A stretch of DNA of 64,000 nucleotides from Stomoxys calcitrans. Taxonomy: Eukaryota > Arthropoda > Insecta > Diptera > Muscidae. The position numbers and the translations under genes were made by a program. The notes under the pieces are model-generated. The model did no database searches. It was not told the DNA's origin and was given only the letters and a program-made list of their open reading frames with translations. Position 1 is the first letter of the stretch; each line of letters opens with the position of its first letter. Location of the stretch: NCBI RefSeq assembly GCF_963082655.1, contig NC_081552.1:194646098-194710097 (forward strand), read 5' to 3'. This document shows, one piece after another, positions 44,577 through 57,396 of this stretch.

Positions 44577-46575
44577 CATATTCTTGATCGCGTTGACATT
44601 CTTAGACGATCTAGCCATGTTTGTCCGTCCGTCCGTCTGTCTTTCTGTCGGTCTGTGGAAAGCACGCTAACTTTCGAAAGGATTAAAGTCAGGTGCTTGA
44701 AATTATGCATAAATACTTCCTGAAGGGAAGGTCGGTTTTAATTGTAAATGGGCCAAATAGGTCCATGTTTTGGTATAGCTCCCATCTAACCCATGTGTTT
44801 TATTTTGACTTCCAATAACTATGCCAAGTATGGTTCAAATCGGTTTATAACGCGATATAGCTCCCATATAAACCGATCTTCGATCTTGATTTCTAGAGCC
44901 GCTAGAGGGCGCAATTGTTATCGGATTTGGCTGAAATTTTGCATGAATGGTTTAGGTTTGACCATTAACAACTGGGCCAAGTATGATCTAAATCAGTTTT
45001 TTACCTGATATAGCTCCCATTTAAACCGATTTCAGATCTTAAATTCGTAAACCGCTAGAGGGCGCAATTATTACCTGATTTAAAAGAAATTTTGCATGAA
45101 GTGCTCTGGTTTGACCATCAATAAGATTCAGCCCGTATGGCCTGAATCGGTTCACAACCTAAAATAGCTCCCTTATAAACCGATCTTCGATCTTCACTTC
45201 TTGAGACGCTAATCGGTTCACAACCTTAAATAGCTTCCATATAAGCCGATCTTTGATCTTCACTTCTTGAGGCGCTAGAGGGCGCAATTGTTATCCAAAT
45301 TGGCTGAAATTTTGCATCAAGTGTTTTGTTCTAACTATTAACAACTGCGCCAAGTATGATCCAAATGGGTTCATAACCAGATACAGCTCCCATTTAAACC
45401 GATTTTGGATTTTGTTTTTTTCAGCCGCTAGAGGGCGCAATTATTATCCGATTTGGCTGAAATTTCGCATGCAGTGTTTTGGTTTTACCATTAATAACTG
45501 TGCCAACTATGGCCTGAATCGGTTCATTAACTGATATAGCTCCCATATAAACCGATCTTTGATCTTCACTTCTTTAGCCGCTAGAGGGCGCAAATGTTAT
45601 CCATATTGGCTGAAGTTTTGCATGAAGTGTTTCGGTTTGATCATCAACAACTGTGCCAAGTATGGCCTGAATCGATTCATAACCTGATATAGCTCCCATT
45701 TAAACCGATTTGGGATCTTAAATTCTTAAGCCACTAGAGGGCGCAATTATTACCCGATTTAGATGAAATTTTGCATGAAGTATTTTGGTTTGACCATTAA
45801 TAACTGCGCCAACTATGGCCTGAATCTGTTCACAAACTGATATAGCCCCCATATAAACCGATCTTCGATCTTAACTACTTGAGCCGCTAGAGGGCGCAAA
45901 TGTTATCCAATTTGACTGAAATTTTGCACAAAGTCTTTTGTTCTAATTATTAACAACTGTACCAAGTACGGCCTGAATCTGTTCACAAACTGATATAGCT
46001 CCCATATAAACCAATCTCGGATCTGGATTGCTTGAGCCGCTAGAGGGCGCAATTATTATCCGATTTGGCTGAAATCTTGCATGTAGTATTTTGGTTTGAT
46101 CATCATTAACTGTGCCAACTATGGCCTGAATAGCATCAAGACCTGACATAGCTCCCATATAAACCGATCTCCCGATATTACTTCTTCAGCCTCTAGAGGG
46201 CGCAATTCTTAACCGATTTGGCTGAAATTTTGCACAACGACTTTTTGTGTGACTTTAACATACCTGTTACATATGGCCTGAATTGGTCCATAACCTGATA
46301 TAACTTTCATATAAACAAACCGCCACTATATTACGCAATTCTTATCTGATTTGTCTGAAATTGTGCACAATGAATTTCACTTTGGCTTGCAATAGCCAAA
46401 CCAAGTATGGCCCCAATCGGTTTATAACTTGGTATAGCTGAAATACCATAGCAATCCATATCCATTATCCTTTGTTTGTCTATAAAGAGATATCGGCCAA
46501 AGAACTTGACAAATGCGATCCATGTTGGAGGGTATATAAAATTCGGCCCGGCCGAACTTACCGCTTTTACTTGTT
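44577..46575 (-). repeat. Family A array with true end
   Basis: Head remainder and microsatellite at about 44622-44650, then about a dozen minus-oriented monomers and the end block 'ggagggtatataaaattcgg' and 'ccgcttttacttgttt'. Confidence 0.85.
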
Positions 46576-47161
46576 TCTCTTGTGATAATGGAGTTATGTT
46601 CATACGATGCATTGGTGTGAGTAAGAAAACAAATGCTTCGGCGTATGTGATTTTATTGCCATTGATTTTAAATCGTGTGAATGCCATCTTCCAGCATATT
46701 AGAAATACAAATCGACAGCAACAACTAACGAGGCCTTTTTGTTGGACATTCAGCAATCTTTTATATGCACTCCTTACCACTCAATCTACTCTCTATCCAA
46801 CAGTGTAAGTGGGGACATTAGGGAGGAATGAGAAATATTTGAATAGTAGCATATTTAAAGCAAGAAAAATGGCGCGACTGCCTCTCATGAGAAAAAATTT
46901 AAGAGGAGTTTTCCAATCGAAATAATAAATTTGTCTGTCTTCTATCGGAGGCGTTCCCTGTTGGCGGATAGGGGTGACTGTTGGTCTCTCCTTATTGTTC
47001 CAGACGTTTTGTTCAGACGACCTGGCTGGTGCGGATTGGTACAGTCGCCTGTTTCAGAAATGTTAGAGATAACAGTTTCGCTCAAAATTTCTTTACAAAA
47101 ATACTCCAAATACCCATTTCAGGCAAAGACGGCATCGGCATTTTTACAAAAAAAAAAAAAA
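46576..47161. other. Low-copy sequence with poly-A
   Basis: No recognisable gene. An A run of about 17 lies at the right border (47146-47163), directly before a B element. Confidence 0.45.
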
Positions 47162-48776
47162 AAACAAGTAAAAACCTGAAAAGTTTGGCCGTGCCGATCT
47201 TTGGGTACCCACCACCATGGATAAATAAACCATTCTCATTTATAACAACTCCACTACCACATACATGGTAATATGCAATTGAGGTCTGGTCTGGATCATA
47301 TTTGATTCAGGTTCCAAGAACTCTTACACAAGTAACAATTTCATCGAAATCGGGCAAAAAATACGCTTTTTATGGGATAAAGACCCTAAATTGGAAGATC
47401 GGTCAATATGGCAGCTATATCTAAATATAGCATGAACTGAACTATATACTGGTCGGATGACGTAACTGTGTCAAATTCCAGAGAAATTGGAATAATAATT
47501 GCGGCTTTTATGGACTTAAGACCCTTAATCAGAAGATCGGTCTATATGGCAGCTATATCTCAATATAGTCCGGATGTCGAAAAGCCTAACAAATGTCAGC
47601 GAAATCGGACATTAAATGACCTTAAATGCAGAGATCGGTCTATATGGCAGCTATATTCAAATCTGGACCGATCTAGGCCAAATTGCAGAAAGATGTGAAC
47701 ACAACTCACTGTTCCAAAATTTGGCGAAATCGGACAATAAATGCGTTTTTTATGGCTCCAAGATTTTAAATCGAGAGATCGGTCTTTATAGCAGCTATAT
47801 TCAAATATGGACCGATCAGGGCCAAATTGACGAAGGATGTCGATGGAAGGATGGCCTTACAACACAACTACAATGCAAATTTTGCCCATGAACATTCCAC
47901 TAAGGAACAGGGGCAAACTTCTCACATATCAATGAGTGCAGTCCGATTCAAGTTTAAGCTCAATGATAAGGGGCCTCCTTTCTATAGCCGAGTCCGAACG
48001 GCGTGCCACAGTGCGACACCTCTTTGGAGAAAAGTTTTACATGGCATAGTACCTCACAAATGTTGCCAGCATTAGGAGGGGAAAACCACCGCTGAAAATT
48101 TTTTCTGATGGTCTCGCCAGGATTCGAACCCAGGCGTCAAAGGCGGACATGCTAACCTCTACGTTAGGTTGGCCTCCACCCTAACACAACTGGCTGTCCC
48201 ATATTTCGGCGACACCGGATAAAAAATGCGCCTTTAATGGACTCAAAAGCCTTAATCGAGAAATCGGTCTATATCGCAGCTATATACAAAACTGGGCCGA
48301 TCTGGGTCAAATTGCAGATATATGTTAAAGAGTGTAACACAACTCACTGTCCCGAATTTCGGTGACACCGGACAATAAATGCGCCTTTTATGGGCCCAAA
48401 ACCTTAAATCGAGAGATCGGTCTATATGGCAGCTACACCCAAATCTGAACTGATCTGGGTCAAATTGAAGAAGGATGTCGAAGGGCCTTTATCAACTTAC
48501 TGTACAAAATTTCACCAAATGGGACTTTTATTGGTCTTAGACCCTAAATCGGAGAATCGGTCTATATGGATGCTTTATTAAGATATAGTCCGATGTAGCC
48601 CATCTTAGAAATAAGCCAGCCTATGGGCAAAAAAAAAAGAATCTGTGCAAAGTTTCAGCTCAATATCTCTATTTTTAAAGACTGTAGCGTGATTTCAACA
48701 GACAGACGGACGGACGGACATGGCTAGATGGTCTTAGATTTTTACGACGATCAAGATAATTTATACTTTATAGGAT
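47162..48776 (+). repeat. Family B element interrupted by a SINE
   Basis: It starts 'aacaagtaaaaacctgaaaa' and 'tacccaccaccatgg'. About seven monomers follow, then the microsatellite 'cagacagacggacggacgga' and a head cut off after 'tttatactttatagg' at 48776, so the hairpin is missing. A SINE occupies 47870-48182. Confidence 0.85.
47870..48182 (-). mobile_element. SINE type 1, full-length with 9-bp TSD
   Basis: Flanked by aacacaact at 47861-47869 and 48183-48191. Minus strand: head 'ggaggccaacctaacgtaga', B box GGTTCGAATCC, then 'ccatcagaaaaaattttcag' and 'ggtactatgccatgtaaaac'. The 3' region 'aggaggccccttatcattga' leads to a tail containing 'gtggaatgttcatgggcaaa'. At about 313 bp it is the most complete copy here, although its A box is mutated. 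Confidence 0.85.
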
Positions 48777-48978
48777 CGGAAGCGTCCTCCTGCAGTCCAT
48801 TTTGCCGCTTTCAAAGTTCACCTTGGCTTAAGAGATATTCAATTTATAGAGGAATTCTCAAAGGGTTTTTGAAGAATAACATCGTGAGAAGACAGCAATT
48901 TGAAGCTGATCTGGTTCAGGAAATCTCAATGAAACCTGGCGGCAGAATTTGGTTGCCGGGATTTAAATCCTCTGCCTA
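48777..48978. other. Low-copy sequence after a truncated B head
   Basis: No recognisable motif. A reading frame is open here but has no family features. Confidence 0.4.
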
Positions 48979-49356
48979 CACTGATAGAAAAAGGACGGTA
49001 CTTTTCCAATACCGTCTGGTATTATTTTGTTCGCGTTATTGGCAAATATTTTTAATGCCATTTGGTATCAATTTGATACCAGTCGAAGGAGCCTATTAAG
49101 AATTAAAGGCGTCACATTTGTATTCTTGGCATCGCGGCAAAAGTGTTGTTTAGCTTGGTACATAAAATAAAACCAATAACAGTTTGGTATTGAAATCAAT
49201 ACCAGTTTGGTAACAAGGCTAGTACCAAATGGCACTAATCATTTTATTGTTCATCCATACCATGCGGAATTGATTTCCTACCATACGGTGTTACGTTACT
49301 ATCAATACCGTATGGTATTGAAATGTGCACGTTTGGTATTAACTTTTCTCTGGGTG
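48979..49356. mobile_element. Candidate fold-back / MITE-like element rich in GGTAT-ATACC palindromes
   Basis: The ends are roughly inverted: CACTGATAGAAAAA at the left and, on the opposite strand, CACCCAGAGAAAA at the right. The interior repeats 'ttggtat' and its complement 'ataccaa' many times, for example near 49010, 49070, 49180 and 49310. No coding capacity and no clear TSD. Confidence 0.4.
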
Positions 49357-50158
49357 CAGGGGAGATGAACAAAATCTCACCGGACGGGAGACGACGGATT
49401 GGTAATCGCCAAAGCGGGTATGTAGTTAGGTGGATATGTTGTGGTCCCATTGCTATGTGTGATGGTCCACGTGTGAATCGTCTACACTTTCCGGTGTTAT
49501 TTAAATGGAATTCTTTTGAGGGTTGGCACATAATTTCACCTACATACCTTGCTGCACACAACAACTCATAGTAATGGCAAGGATGATGGACTTGTGTCAC
49601 ACAGGCTTAACGTTGTCATACAGACACAGACATTTTATCGTGCCCATTTTTCCTTTTTCTGTCAGAATACTTAAATTATTATCTATGTATGTCATCTGTT
49701 GGATATTATGTGCTTTAAGTCACTTAGGAAGCTTGTTGTCACTGTTTGTAGTGCCAGGATTTTCCTTCGCTCTCACTCTCTCTATCTCTCGTCTCCATAA
49801 GTTGAGGAACACGCAGATGTTTTTAATGGTGTATCTTTCATGTCATTGTAGACGTTTGCCCTTCGGGAAAAGTTTGGGCTACAAAAGGATAAATGACAAA
49901 AAGGACTAGAAAAATAGCAGGGTAGTAGGCGTTTTCTACGGAGCAATTCAAAATCCATTGCGTTAAATGGATTTCTTAAAGGGTTATCGATGTATGGTTG
50001 TCCTTACCTTTAGGGTTAGCATACATGCTAGGACATTTAAATAAGTTCGCAATAACGGGACGTTAATAATGTTCGACCTCAAGATGGAGCTGAATATCTT
50101 AGATATATGCAACATATCAGACAAATTTAACAATGATTGCGGTACCATGTCCATAGTA
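49357..50158. other. Low-copy sequence
   Basis: No gene or family repeat is recognised. A 128-codon frame (49523-49909) is hydrophobic but lacks any recognisable domain. Confidence 0.4.
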
Positions 50159-50161
50159 CCC

Positions 50162-50420
50162 TGAGGCCACCGTAGCGCAGAGGTTAGCATGTCCGCCTAT
50201 GACGCGGAACGCCTGGGTTCGAATCCTGGCAAGACCATCAAAGAACATTTTCAGCGGTGCTTTTCCCCTCCTGGTGCTGGCAACATTTATGAGGTACTAT
50301 GCCATGTAAAAACTTCTCTCCAAAGAGGTGTCGTACTGCGGCACGCCGTTCGAACTCGGCTACAAATGCGAGAAGTTTGCCCCTGTTCTTTGGTGGAATG
50401 TTGCAGGTGCAAAATTTCAA
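50162..50420 (+). mobile_element. SINE type 1 with intact polymerase III boxes
   Basis: The A box TAGCGCAGAGG is at 50173-50183 and the B box GGTTCGAATCC at 50216-50226, spaced as in a tRNA gene. The body follows ('ggtactatgccatg', 'gtcgtactgcggcacgccgt'). Part of the 3' region ('aggaggcccctt') is deleted before the tail 'gagaagtttgcccctgttct'. No foldable tRNA continues past the B box, so this is a SINE, not a tRNA gene. Confidence 0.85.
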
Positions 50421-50689
50421 GGCCATAAGCGCGCTGCCAAATCTTTATTTGTGTTCCAATTTCCAAAATTCTTTCTTTGCTGGATAGTTCTCAAGAATTC
50501 CTACAAAGAATGCTGCTTGAGGTAGCCGATTTGCTGTGGTTTCAGAAAAAAACTCTTTCCAGATTCTTGTATCCAATATTAACTGTCCTAGTCGTATTCT
50601 TTTTCGGAATACTTTTCTGTTCCCTCAAATACCAACTGTTATGATCTGTCAAAATGTTTGTTTTGTGTGGTTTCGAGGTTTGGGCTGCG
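50421..50689. other. Unassigned spacer
   Basis: Nothing recognisable before family C units begin. Confidence 0.4.
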
Positions 50690-51476
50690 CTACAGTTACT
50701 TGGACTCATGATTTAGTATCAGATACGCATTCTACTGCAAAAAGAAACCTTTTTTTAGTCCAATATTATCATGATTGAGCAATATGTCTGTTTGGGGGGT
50801 TGTTCGCGGTGCAGCCCCCAGAGACTTGACCCCGAAATGGAATGTTAGTGTCATGCTCTACTCCCAAAATATCTTTTATTTGGGTGCCATATTGTTTTGG
50901 TCGTTTAATATGTCCCCATTCGGGGGGTTGTTATAGGGTTTGGTCGGCCCCCTGGAAACTAAGATAAAATTTTTAATGCCACATTCGTATTCTGCTCTCC
51001 AATATCTTTCATTTGATATCCATATTGTTCCAATCCATCAACTTTGGATTTTGGAAGGTGATTTTGGGGTAAAGGTGGAGGGTCCGCCTCCCCGTTCAGA
51101 TATCAAACATGTATATGGCCTGTTATTCCTTCCAGACCACACTCGCAATCTACTCCCGAATACCTTTCATTTGAGTACCATATTGTCATGTTCTTCCAAC
51201 ATGCCCATTTTAAGGGGTTTTGGGGTCAGGGCGGCTTCCTAAGTACATGGATTAAATTTTTAATATCAAATTCAAACTCTACTCTCGAATACCATTTATT
51301 TGCGTCCTTTATTTCCCCGATCGCTACATTATTTTTGTAATGCTGCTTTTGGGGTAAGGGGGAGGGTCCGCTCCCCTTCCGATATCAAAAAGTTAAATAG
51401 CCTATTGTTTCTTCCAGACCAACCTGCACAATCAGTGAAAACTTTAAGAAAAACGGTTCAGCCAAAACACAGATTA
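50690..51476 (+). repeat. Family C units with 3' end
   Basis: About five units ('tctactcccgaatacctttc', 'gggggagggtccgctcccct'), ending 'aaaaacggttcagccaaaac'. An A head begins immediately after. Confidence 0.75.
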
Positions 51477-52190
51477 ATTTTTATACCCTCCACCATAGGA
51501 TGGGGGTAAACTTATTTCATCATTCCATTTGTAACACCTCAAAATATTCGTGTAAGACCCCATAAAGTATATATGTTCTTGATCGTCATGAAATTTTAGG
51601 TCGGTTTAGCTATGCCCGTCTGTGGAAAGCACGCTAACTTTCGAAGGAGTAAAGCAAGGCACTTGACATTTTGCACAAATAATTCCTATTAGTGTTGGTC
51701 GACTTGGATTGTAAATGGGACAAATCGGTGCATGTTTTGATATAGCTGCCATATAAACCGGTCTCCCGATTTGACTTCTTGAGCCTCTAAAAAGAGTATT
51801 TACCGCCCGATTTGATTGCAATTTTGCACAATGACCCTTAACATACGTGTCAAATATGAAAGGAATCGGTTCATAGCTTGATATAGCTCCCATATAAACC
51901 GTTTTCCGATTTTACTTCTTGAACCTTTAGAGGCCGTAATTCTTAACCGATTCGGCTGAGATTGGGCACAGTGACTTCTTCTATGACCCTAAACGTACGT
52001 GCCAAATATGGCCTGAATCAGTCTATAAGCTGATAGAGCTCCCATATAAACCGATCTCCTGATTTTACTTTTTGAGCGTCTAGAGGGCACAATCCTAGTC
52101 CAATTTTGCACTATGACTTGTGCTATGACCTTTAACATACGTGCCAAATATGGTTTGAATCGGTTTATAACCAATATCAATTCTTGTACC
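51477..52190 (-). repeat. Family A head and monomers, cut by family C
   Basis: Head 'ttataccctccaccatagga', very short microsatellite, about four minus-oriented monomers. No ACTTGTTT end; a C element starts at 52191. Confidence 0.8.
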
Positions 52191-54592
52191 TTACTAGCTG
52201 GACAGGGCCCGCTCCGCTGCTCCTTCTTTCACTCTCTTATTTTATTTGAGCCCTATACTGGCACGGTCAGGAAAAAAGTCCAGTTTGGGGGTGATTGTAC
52301 GGCCTTTCAGATATTTTGCCCCAATGTGGATATCATGTTGGTGCGATACTGCCAAATTTCTTTCACTGGAGCCTTATACTGCTATGGTCGGTAAATATAT
52401 CCGGTATGGGGATATTTTTGGTTTGAGGTGCATCCCCATGTATCAGATTCGTATTCTAGTCTCAAATACCATTCATTTGAGCCCCATATTGTCATTATTG
52501 GTCTATATTCCCATTTGGCGGGCTTGGGATGTGGGGCGGCCCCCTAGATATCCCACCCTAACTAACTTTCGCCTAAACCGCCCCACTTCGAGATCGGCCC
52601 ATTAAAGTTGGAATGTTAGATCTACTTCATTCTGAATTGGAGCAGCCAAATTCCTCTCCCAAAAACCACATTTGAGTTTGGGAGCTTATGAGGTAAACCG
52701 ACCTTGAAACTCTTGGCCGTACAAAAGATATCTGATTTGAGCCCCTTTTTGTCATAGTCCACAAATATATCCAGTTGGGGGGTATGTAGGATGGGGCTTA
52801 ACCCTGAAAAAATATCAGCATCGTACTCAAATTCCTGTTATTTCACCTCCAATTGCCTTTGGTTTAGGGGGAGTTTAACACTTGCACTCAAAATTGGATA
52901 TCAAAATCGTTTTTACTGTCAAATACCTATTATTTGAGCCCCTTATTGTCATAGCAAGCAAGCATGACCGGTTTGAAGGGAGTTTAGGGGGCGGACCCTG
53001 AAATAATATCAGCATCGTGCCCCCAATGATCAATGTTTGAGCCCTATAATGTCAAGGATTTTGAAGATGGGGATCCAGATATTCAGGGCAATGAGCCTCT
53101 TTAGATCCACACTAATAATTTTTATGTATTGGTTATATACATTCAAAATCATACATCATCCACATTTTTAAAGATTCGCAGGTCCTCCTGTGCCTATCCC
53201 AATTTGAGGGTAAAAAGTGTACTCTCCTACCAAAGACCTTTTTCTGCTGTCCTACTCTATCCTGATCGGCCTTCATATATTATTTTCAATTCCTTTTTTG
53301 TGGGTAGGATGGGAGGGCACTATATTACCGGTCGTCCTACATAGACAATTTTTTGTTGTTTTTATTAGTAGGAGAGGGTCGGTCCCCCCCGACGCTAAGA
53401 CTCAAAAGACAATTTATTTGAGTCCTTTAATGTCGAGATCTATATGTCCGGTTTAACGGCAGGACGAGACCAAGATACTTGAATTCTTATATCAACATTA
53501 GATTCGAACTCTACTTTCATAGACCTTGTGTTATATTCCCATATTATCCCGATCGAACTCCATGCCTTATTGAAGGGTATTTAGTGGGTGGGCCGGTCCC
53601 AAGCTCTGTCCCAAATGTGTATATCAGATTCGTGGTCAACACTCAAAGACCTTTCACTTGATACCCATTTTGTGACGTTGGTCATTGATGTCCGTTTCGG
53701 TTGTTTTTGGGGTTGGAGAGGCCCCACAGATAGCTTGAACCAAATTCTTATAACAGATGTGTATCCAACTTCCGAACACCTTTCATTTGATACCCATATT
53801 GTCCCAATCGGTAAATATGTCCTCATGAGGGATTTTTGGGGGGTGGGGGTGCCTCAGATATTAAGAAATACATTTTTATATCAGCTTTTTACTATACCTT
53901 TAAATACCTTTTATTTTGGGGGGTGGGGAGGCCCCTCAGACACCAAGGAATACACTTTTATCTCAGATTTGTACTCTTTTTTTGAAACACCTTTCATTTG
54001 ATACCCATATTGCACAAAGCGGTAAAAGTGTCCCGTTGTGTGGTGTTTTGGGGGGGTGGGGAACCCCCCGCGACACTTGAGATGACGTTTGTATACCATG
54101 TACGTACTGTACTCTTAAATACTTATCATCTGATACAAAGCGGTGAAAGTGTCCTGTTGGGTGGTGTTTTTGGGTATGGGGGACCTCCCGATACTTAGGG
54201 TGAAATTTTTGTACCAAGTTCGTACACTGCTCTTAAATACCTTTCATTTGATACCCATATTGTTCCAGTCTGTAAACATGTCCGTTCGGGTGGGTTTTTA
54301 GATGGGGCGTCCCCCCAGGTTAGTTGACCACAAAATTTATACCAATTTCGTGTTTTTGGGGTACCATGAGGTGGAATATATTTAAAATTTCGCTAAAATC
54401 GTTTCACGCATCTCTAAGACCTGGCGTTCTTGAAAATTGTGATAAGGGGAGGGTCTGCCCGCCACCCTTCGGATATCAAAATATGTTGTACCCTTTTCGC
54501 CGGAGGCTCAAACTCTACCATCTGTGAAAATTTCATGAAAATCGTTTCAGCCGTTTTTGAGTCTATACGGAACAGACAAACAATCTAACGAA
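52191..54592 (+). repeat. Long family C element with both ends
   Basis: Start ACTAGCTGGACAGGGCCC at 52193; many units with 'tttgatacccatattgt' landmarks; final part 'gataaggggagggtctgccc', 'aaatcgtttcagccgttttt' and 'gaacagacaaaca'. At about 2.4 kb it is the only C copy in the window with both termini on one side-to-side run. No coding capacity is seen. The two termini recall a repeat type widespread in arthropods, but I cannot name it. Confidence 0.75.
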
Positions 54593-55757
54593 CAACAAGT
54601 AAACGAACAAGGGCCGAATCCCACATACCTTCCACCATGGATCGCATTATCGAGTTCTTTCCCGGCATCTTTTCTTAGACAAGCAAAGGATAAAAGAAAA
54701 GATCTGCTTTGGTATTAGAGTGATATCAAGATATGGTCCGGTTTGGACCACAATTAAATTATATGTTGGAGACCTGTGTAAAATGTCAGCAAATTCAAAT
54801 AAAAATTGCGCCCTTTGGGGGCTCAAGAAGTAAAATAAAGAGATCGATTTATATGGGAGCTGTATTAGGCTATAGACCGATTTGGACTATAATTAATACG
54901 TATGTTAATGGATCCGTCGTACAAAATTTCAGGCAAATCGGATAATAATTCCGGGAGAATTCGAATAATAATTGCGCCCATTGGGGGCTCAAGAAGTTAA
55001 ATAGAGAGATCGATTTCTATGAGAGCTGTATCAGGCTATTAATCGATTCAGACCATAATAAACACAAATGTTGATGGTCATAAGAGGATCCGTCGTCTAA
55101 AATTTCAGGCAAATCGGATAATAATTGCGCCCACTAGAGGCTCAAGAAGTCAAGATGCAAGGTTATGGACCGATTTGAACCATACTTGGCACAGTTGTTG
55201 GATATCATAACAAAATACTTTTTGCAAAATTTCATTCAAATCGGATAAGAATTGCGCCCTCTAGTGGTTCAAGAAGTCAAGACCCAAGGTCGGTTTATAT
55301 GACAGCTATATCAGGTTATTGACCGATTTGAACCTAACTTAGCACGCTTAGTTGTTGGAAGTCAGAGTGAAACACGTCGTGCAAAATTTCATTCCAATCG
55401 GAAAAGAAATGCGCTATCTAGAGGCTAAAGAAGTCAAGATCCCAGATCGGGTTATATGGCAGCTATATCAGGTTATTGACCGATTTGAACCATACTTGAC
55501 ACAGTTGTTGGATATCATAACAAAATACTTCTTGCAAAATTTCATTCCAATCGGATAAGAATTGCCCCATCTAGAGGCTCAAGAAGTCAAGACCCAAGAT
55601 CGGTTTATATGGCAGCTATATCAGGTTAGTGACCGATTTGAACCATACTTGGCACAGTTGTAGGATATCATAACAAAACACGTCGTGCAAAGTTTTATTC
55701 CAACCGGATAAGAATTGCCCCATCTAGAGGCTCAAGAAGTGAAGACCCAAGATCGGT
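54593..55757 (+). repeat. Family A, left arm of a tail-to-tail pair
   Basis: Start 'acaagtaaacgaacaagggc' and 'taccttccaccatggatcgc', then plus-oriented monomers up to 55757, where orientation flips inside a monomer. Confidence 0.85.
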
Positions 55758-56496
55758 ATTGTAAATGGGCCATATCGGTCCATGTTTTGATAAAGCTGCC
55801 ATATAAACCGATCTTGGGTCTTGACTTCTTGAGCCTCTAGAGTGAGCAATTCTTATCCGATTGGAATGAAATTTTGCACGACGTGTTTTGTTAAAATATC
55901 CAACAACTGTGCCAAGTATAGTTCAAATCGGTCCATAACCTGATATAGCTGCCATATAAACCGATCCTGGGTCTTGACTTCTTGAGCCTCTAGAGTGCAC
56001 AATTCTTATCCGATTGGAATTAAATTTTGCACTATGTGTTTTGTTAAGATATCCAACAACTGTGCCAAGTATGGTTCAAAATGGTCCATAGCCTGGTATA
56101 GCTGACATAGAAACCGATCTGGGATCTTGACTTCTTGAGCCTCTAGAGGTCGCAATTACTATCCGATTTGCCTGAAATTATGTACTACGAATCCTCTCAT
56201 GACCATCAGCATACGTGTTTATTATGATCTGAATCGGTCTATAGCCCGATACAGCTCCCATATAAATCGATCTCTCTATTTTACTTCTTGAGCCCCCAAA
56301 GGTCGCAATTCTTATTCGAATTGGCTGACATTTTACACCGGAGCATATCTTGATATCGCTCTAATAGCAGAGCAAATTTTTTCTTATATCCTTTTTTGCC
56401 TAAGAAGAGATGCCGGGAGAAGAACTCGGCAAATGCGATCCATGGTGGAGGGTATGTAAGATTCGGCCCGGCCGATCTTAGCACGCTTTTACTTGT
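55758..56496 (-). repeat. Family A, right arm of a tail-to-tail pair
   Basis: Minus-oriented monomers from 'gtaaatgggccatatcggtc' to the end block 'gatccatggtggagggtatg' and 'gcacgcttttacttgtta'. Neither arm has the microsatellite or hairpin head. Confidence 0.85.
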
Positions 56497-57396
56497 TATA
56501 TAATAGCTTTATAGCTTTATGATAAAAACATGAACTGTACCCTGCGCAGCTGCGCAGTGACTCTGAAATTCTTAATTGTTCGGCTGCGCGATGTCCGTCT
56601 GTCCGCCTATTCTTTCTGTACCCTTTGGTACGCAATATTTTATGACCCAACTGAAAGCCTCTGCTAAATTTCATCGGTACCCCTATCTTATGTGAATTGT
56701 CATCTTTCTCCTGTCCTTGCCTTCCCTATAACAATTGTCCCCAGTGTATATAGTATGCCTTAAAGTATGTATTTAGGATAAATCATATATGTATGGCAAG
56801 TATGGCATCTGACCTTGTATTTGGATTTGGCCTTCTATATTTGCAGACGTGACAAACTTTCGGCTGTTACAAAAAAAAAAAAAGAAAAAAACCCTTACAC
56901 ACACCCACACCCACTCAGAGGTATTGCTTTTGTTAAACCATTTTAAAAGGATTCCTTTGGAATAAGAACTCTCGTCACTTATCAAGTTTTGTGAATGTAT
57001 GGCCAAAAATTGAATTTCTGAATGAAACCTGTAAAGCTTTTTCCATCGATCCTTGGATTGATGACGATGACACCGTTAGAGGTTTGCTTCATTTGGTTAC
57101 AATACCAATTATAGATTGAATGACAGCCCTCAATGGCGGTTTTCTTTTGGGGAGACACACATAAAGGTGGAGGTTATTGGAATTTTAAAGCATATCAAAA
57201 ACCAGCGATTTATGATAGTTACGGCTGGCTAAAGCATACAGGTTTTAATGGTCATAAATCGTGGGGGATAAATCGACTTTATTAAATCGTTTATTGCTCG
57301 CATTAGTTTTGATTTGCCCCTTCTTAGTTGCCTTAGCCGGCTTAATGGACCAAATAATCTGGTCAGTGTTTCAGGCTGTTACAGAAGGTGAATGAA
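56497..57396. other. Low-copy sequence
   Basis: No gene is recognised. An A-rich run is at about 56870-56892. The remainder looks unique. Confidence 0.45.

Larger units (their letters stand above)
40832..46575. repeat. Tandem duplication, second unit
   Basis: Same order as the first unit: insert with minisatellite, B array, low-copy block, split A head with mariner, A array. It is longer because the B array has about three more monomers and the A array runs on to a true end 'cttaccgcttttacttgttt' at 46575. Confidence 0.9.

Noticed and set aside
36111..46575. Dismissing the tandem duplication wholly as an assembly error
   Set aside because: Not fully excluded, but the later components differ by several percent and B arrays differ in monomer number, which argues for two real units; only the 1.39-kb island is suspicious.
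50162..50235. tRNA gene
   Set aside because: A and B boxes are present, but the sequence does not close an acceptor stem and continues into a SINE body found in several copies.
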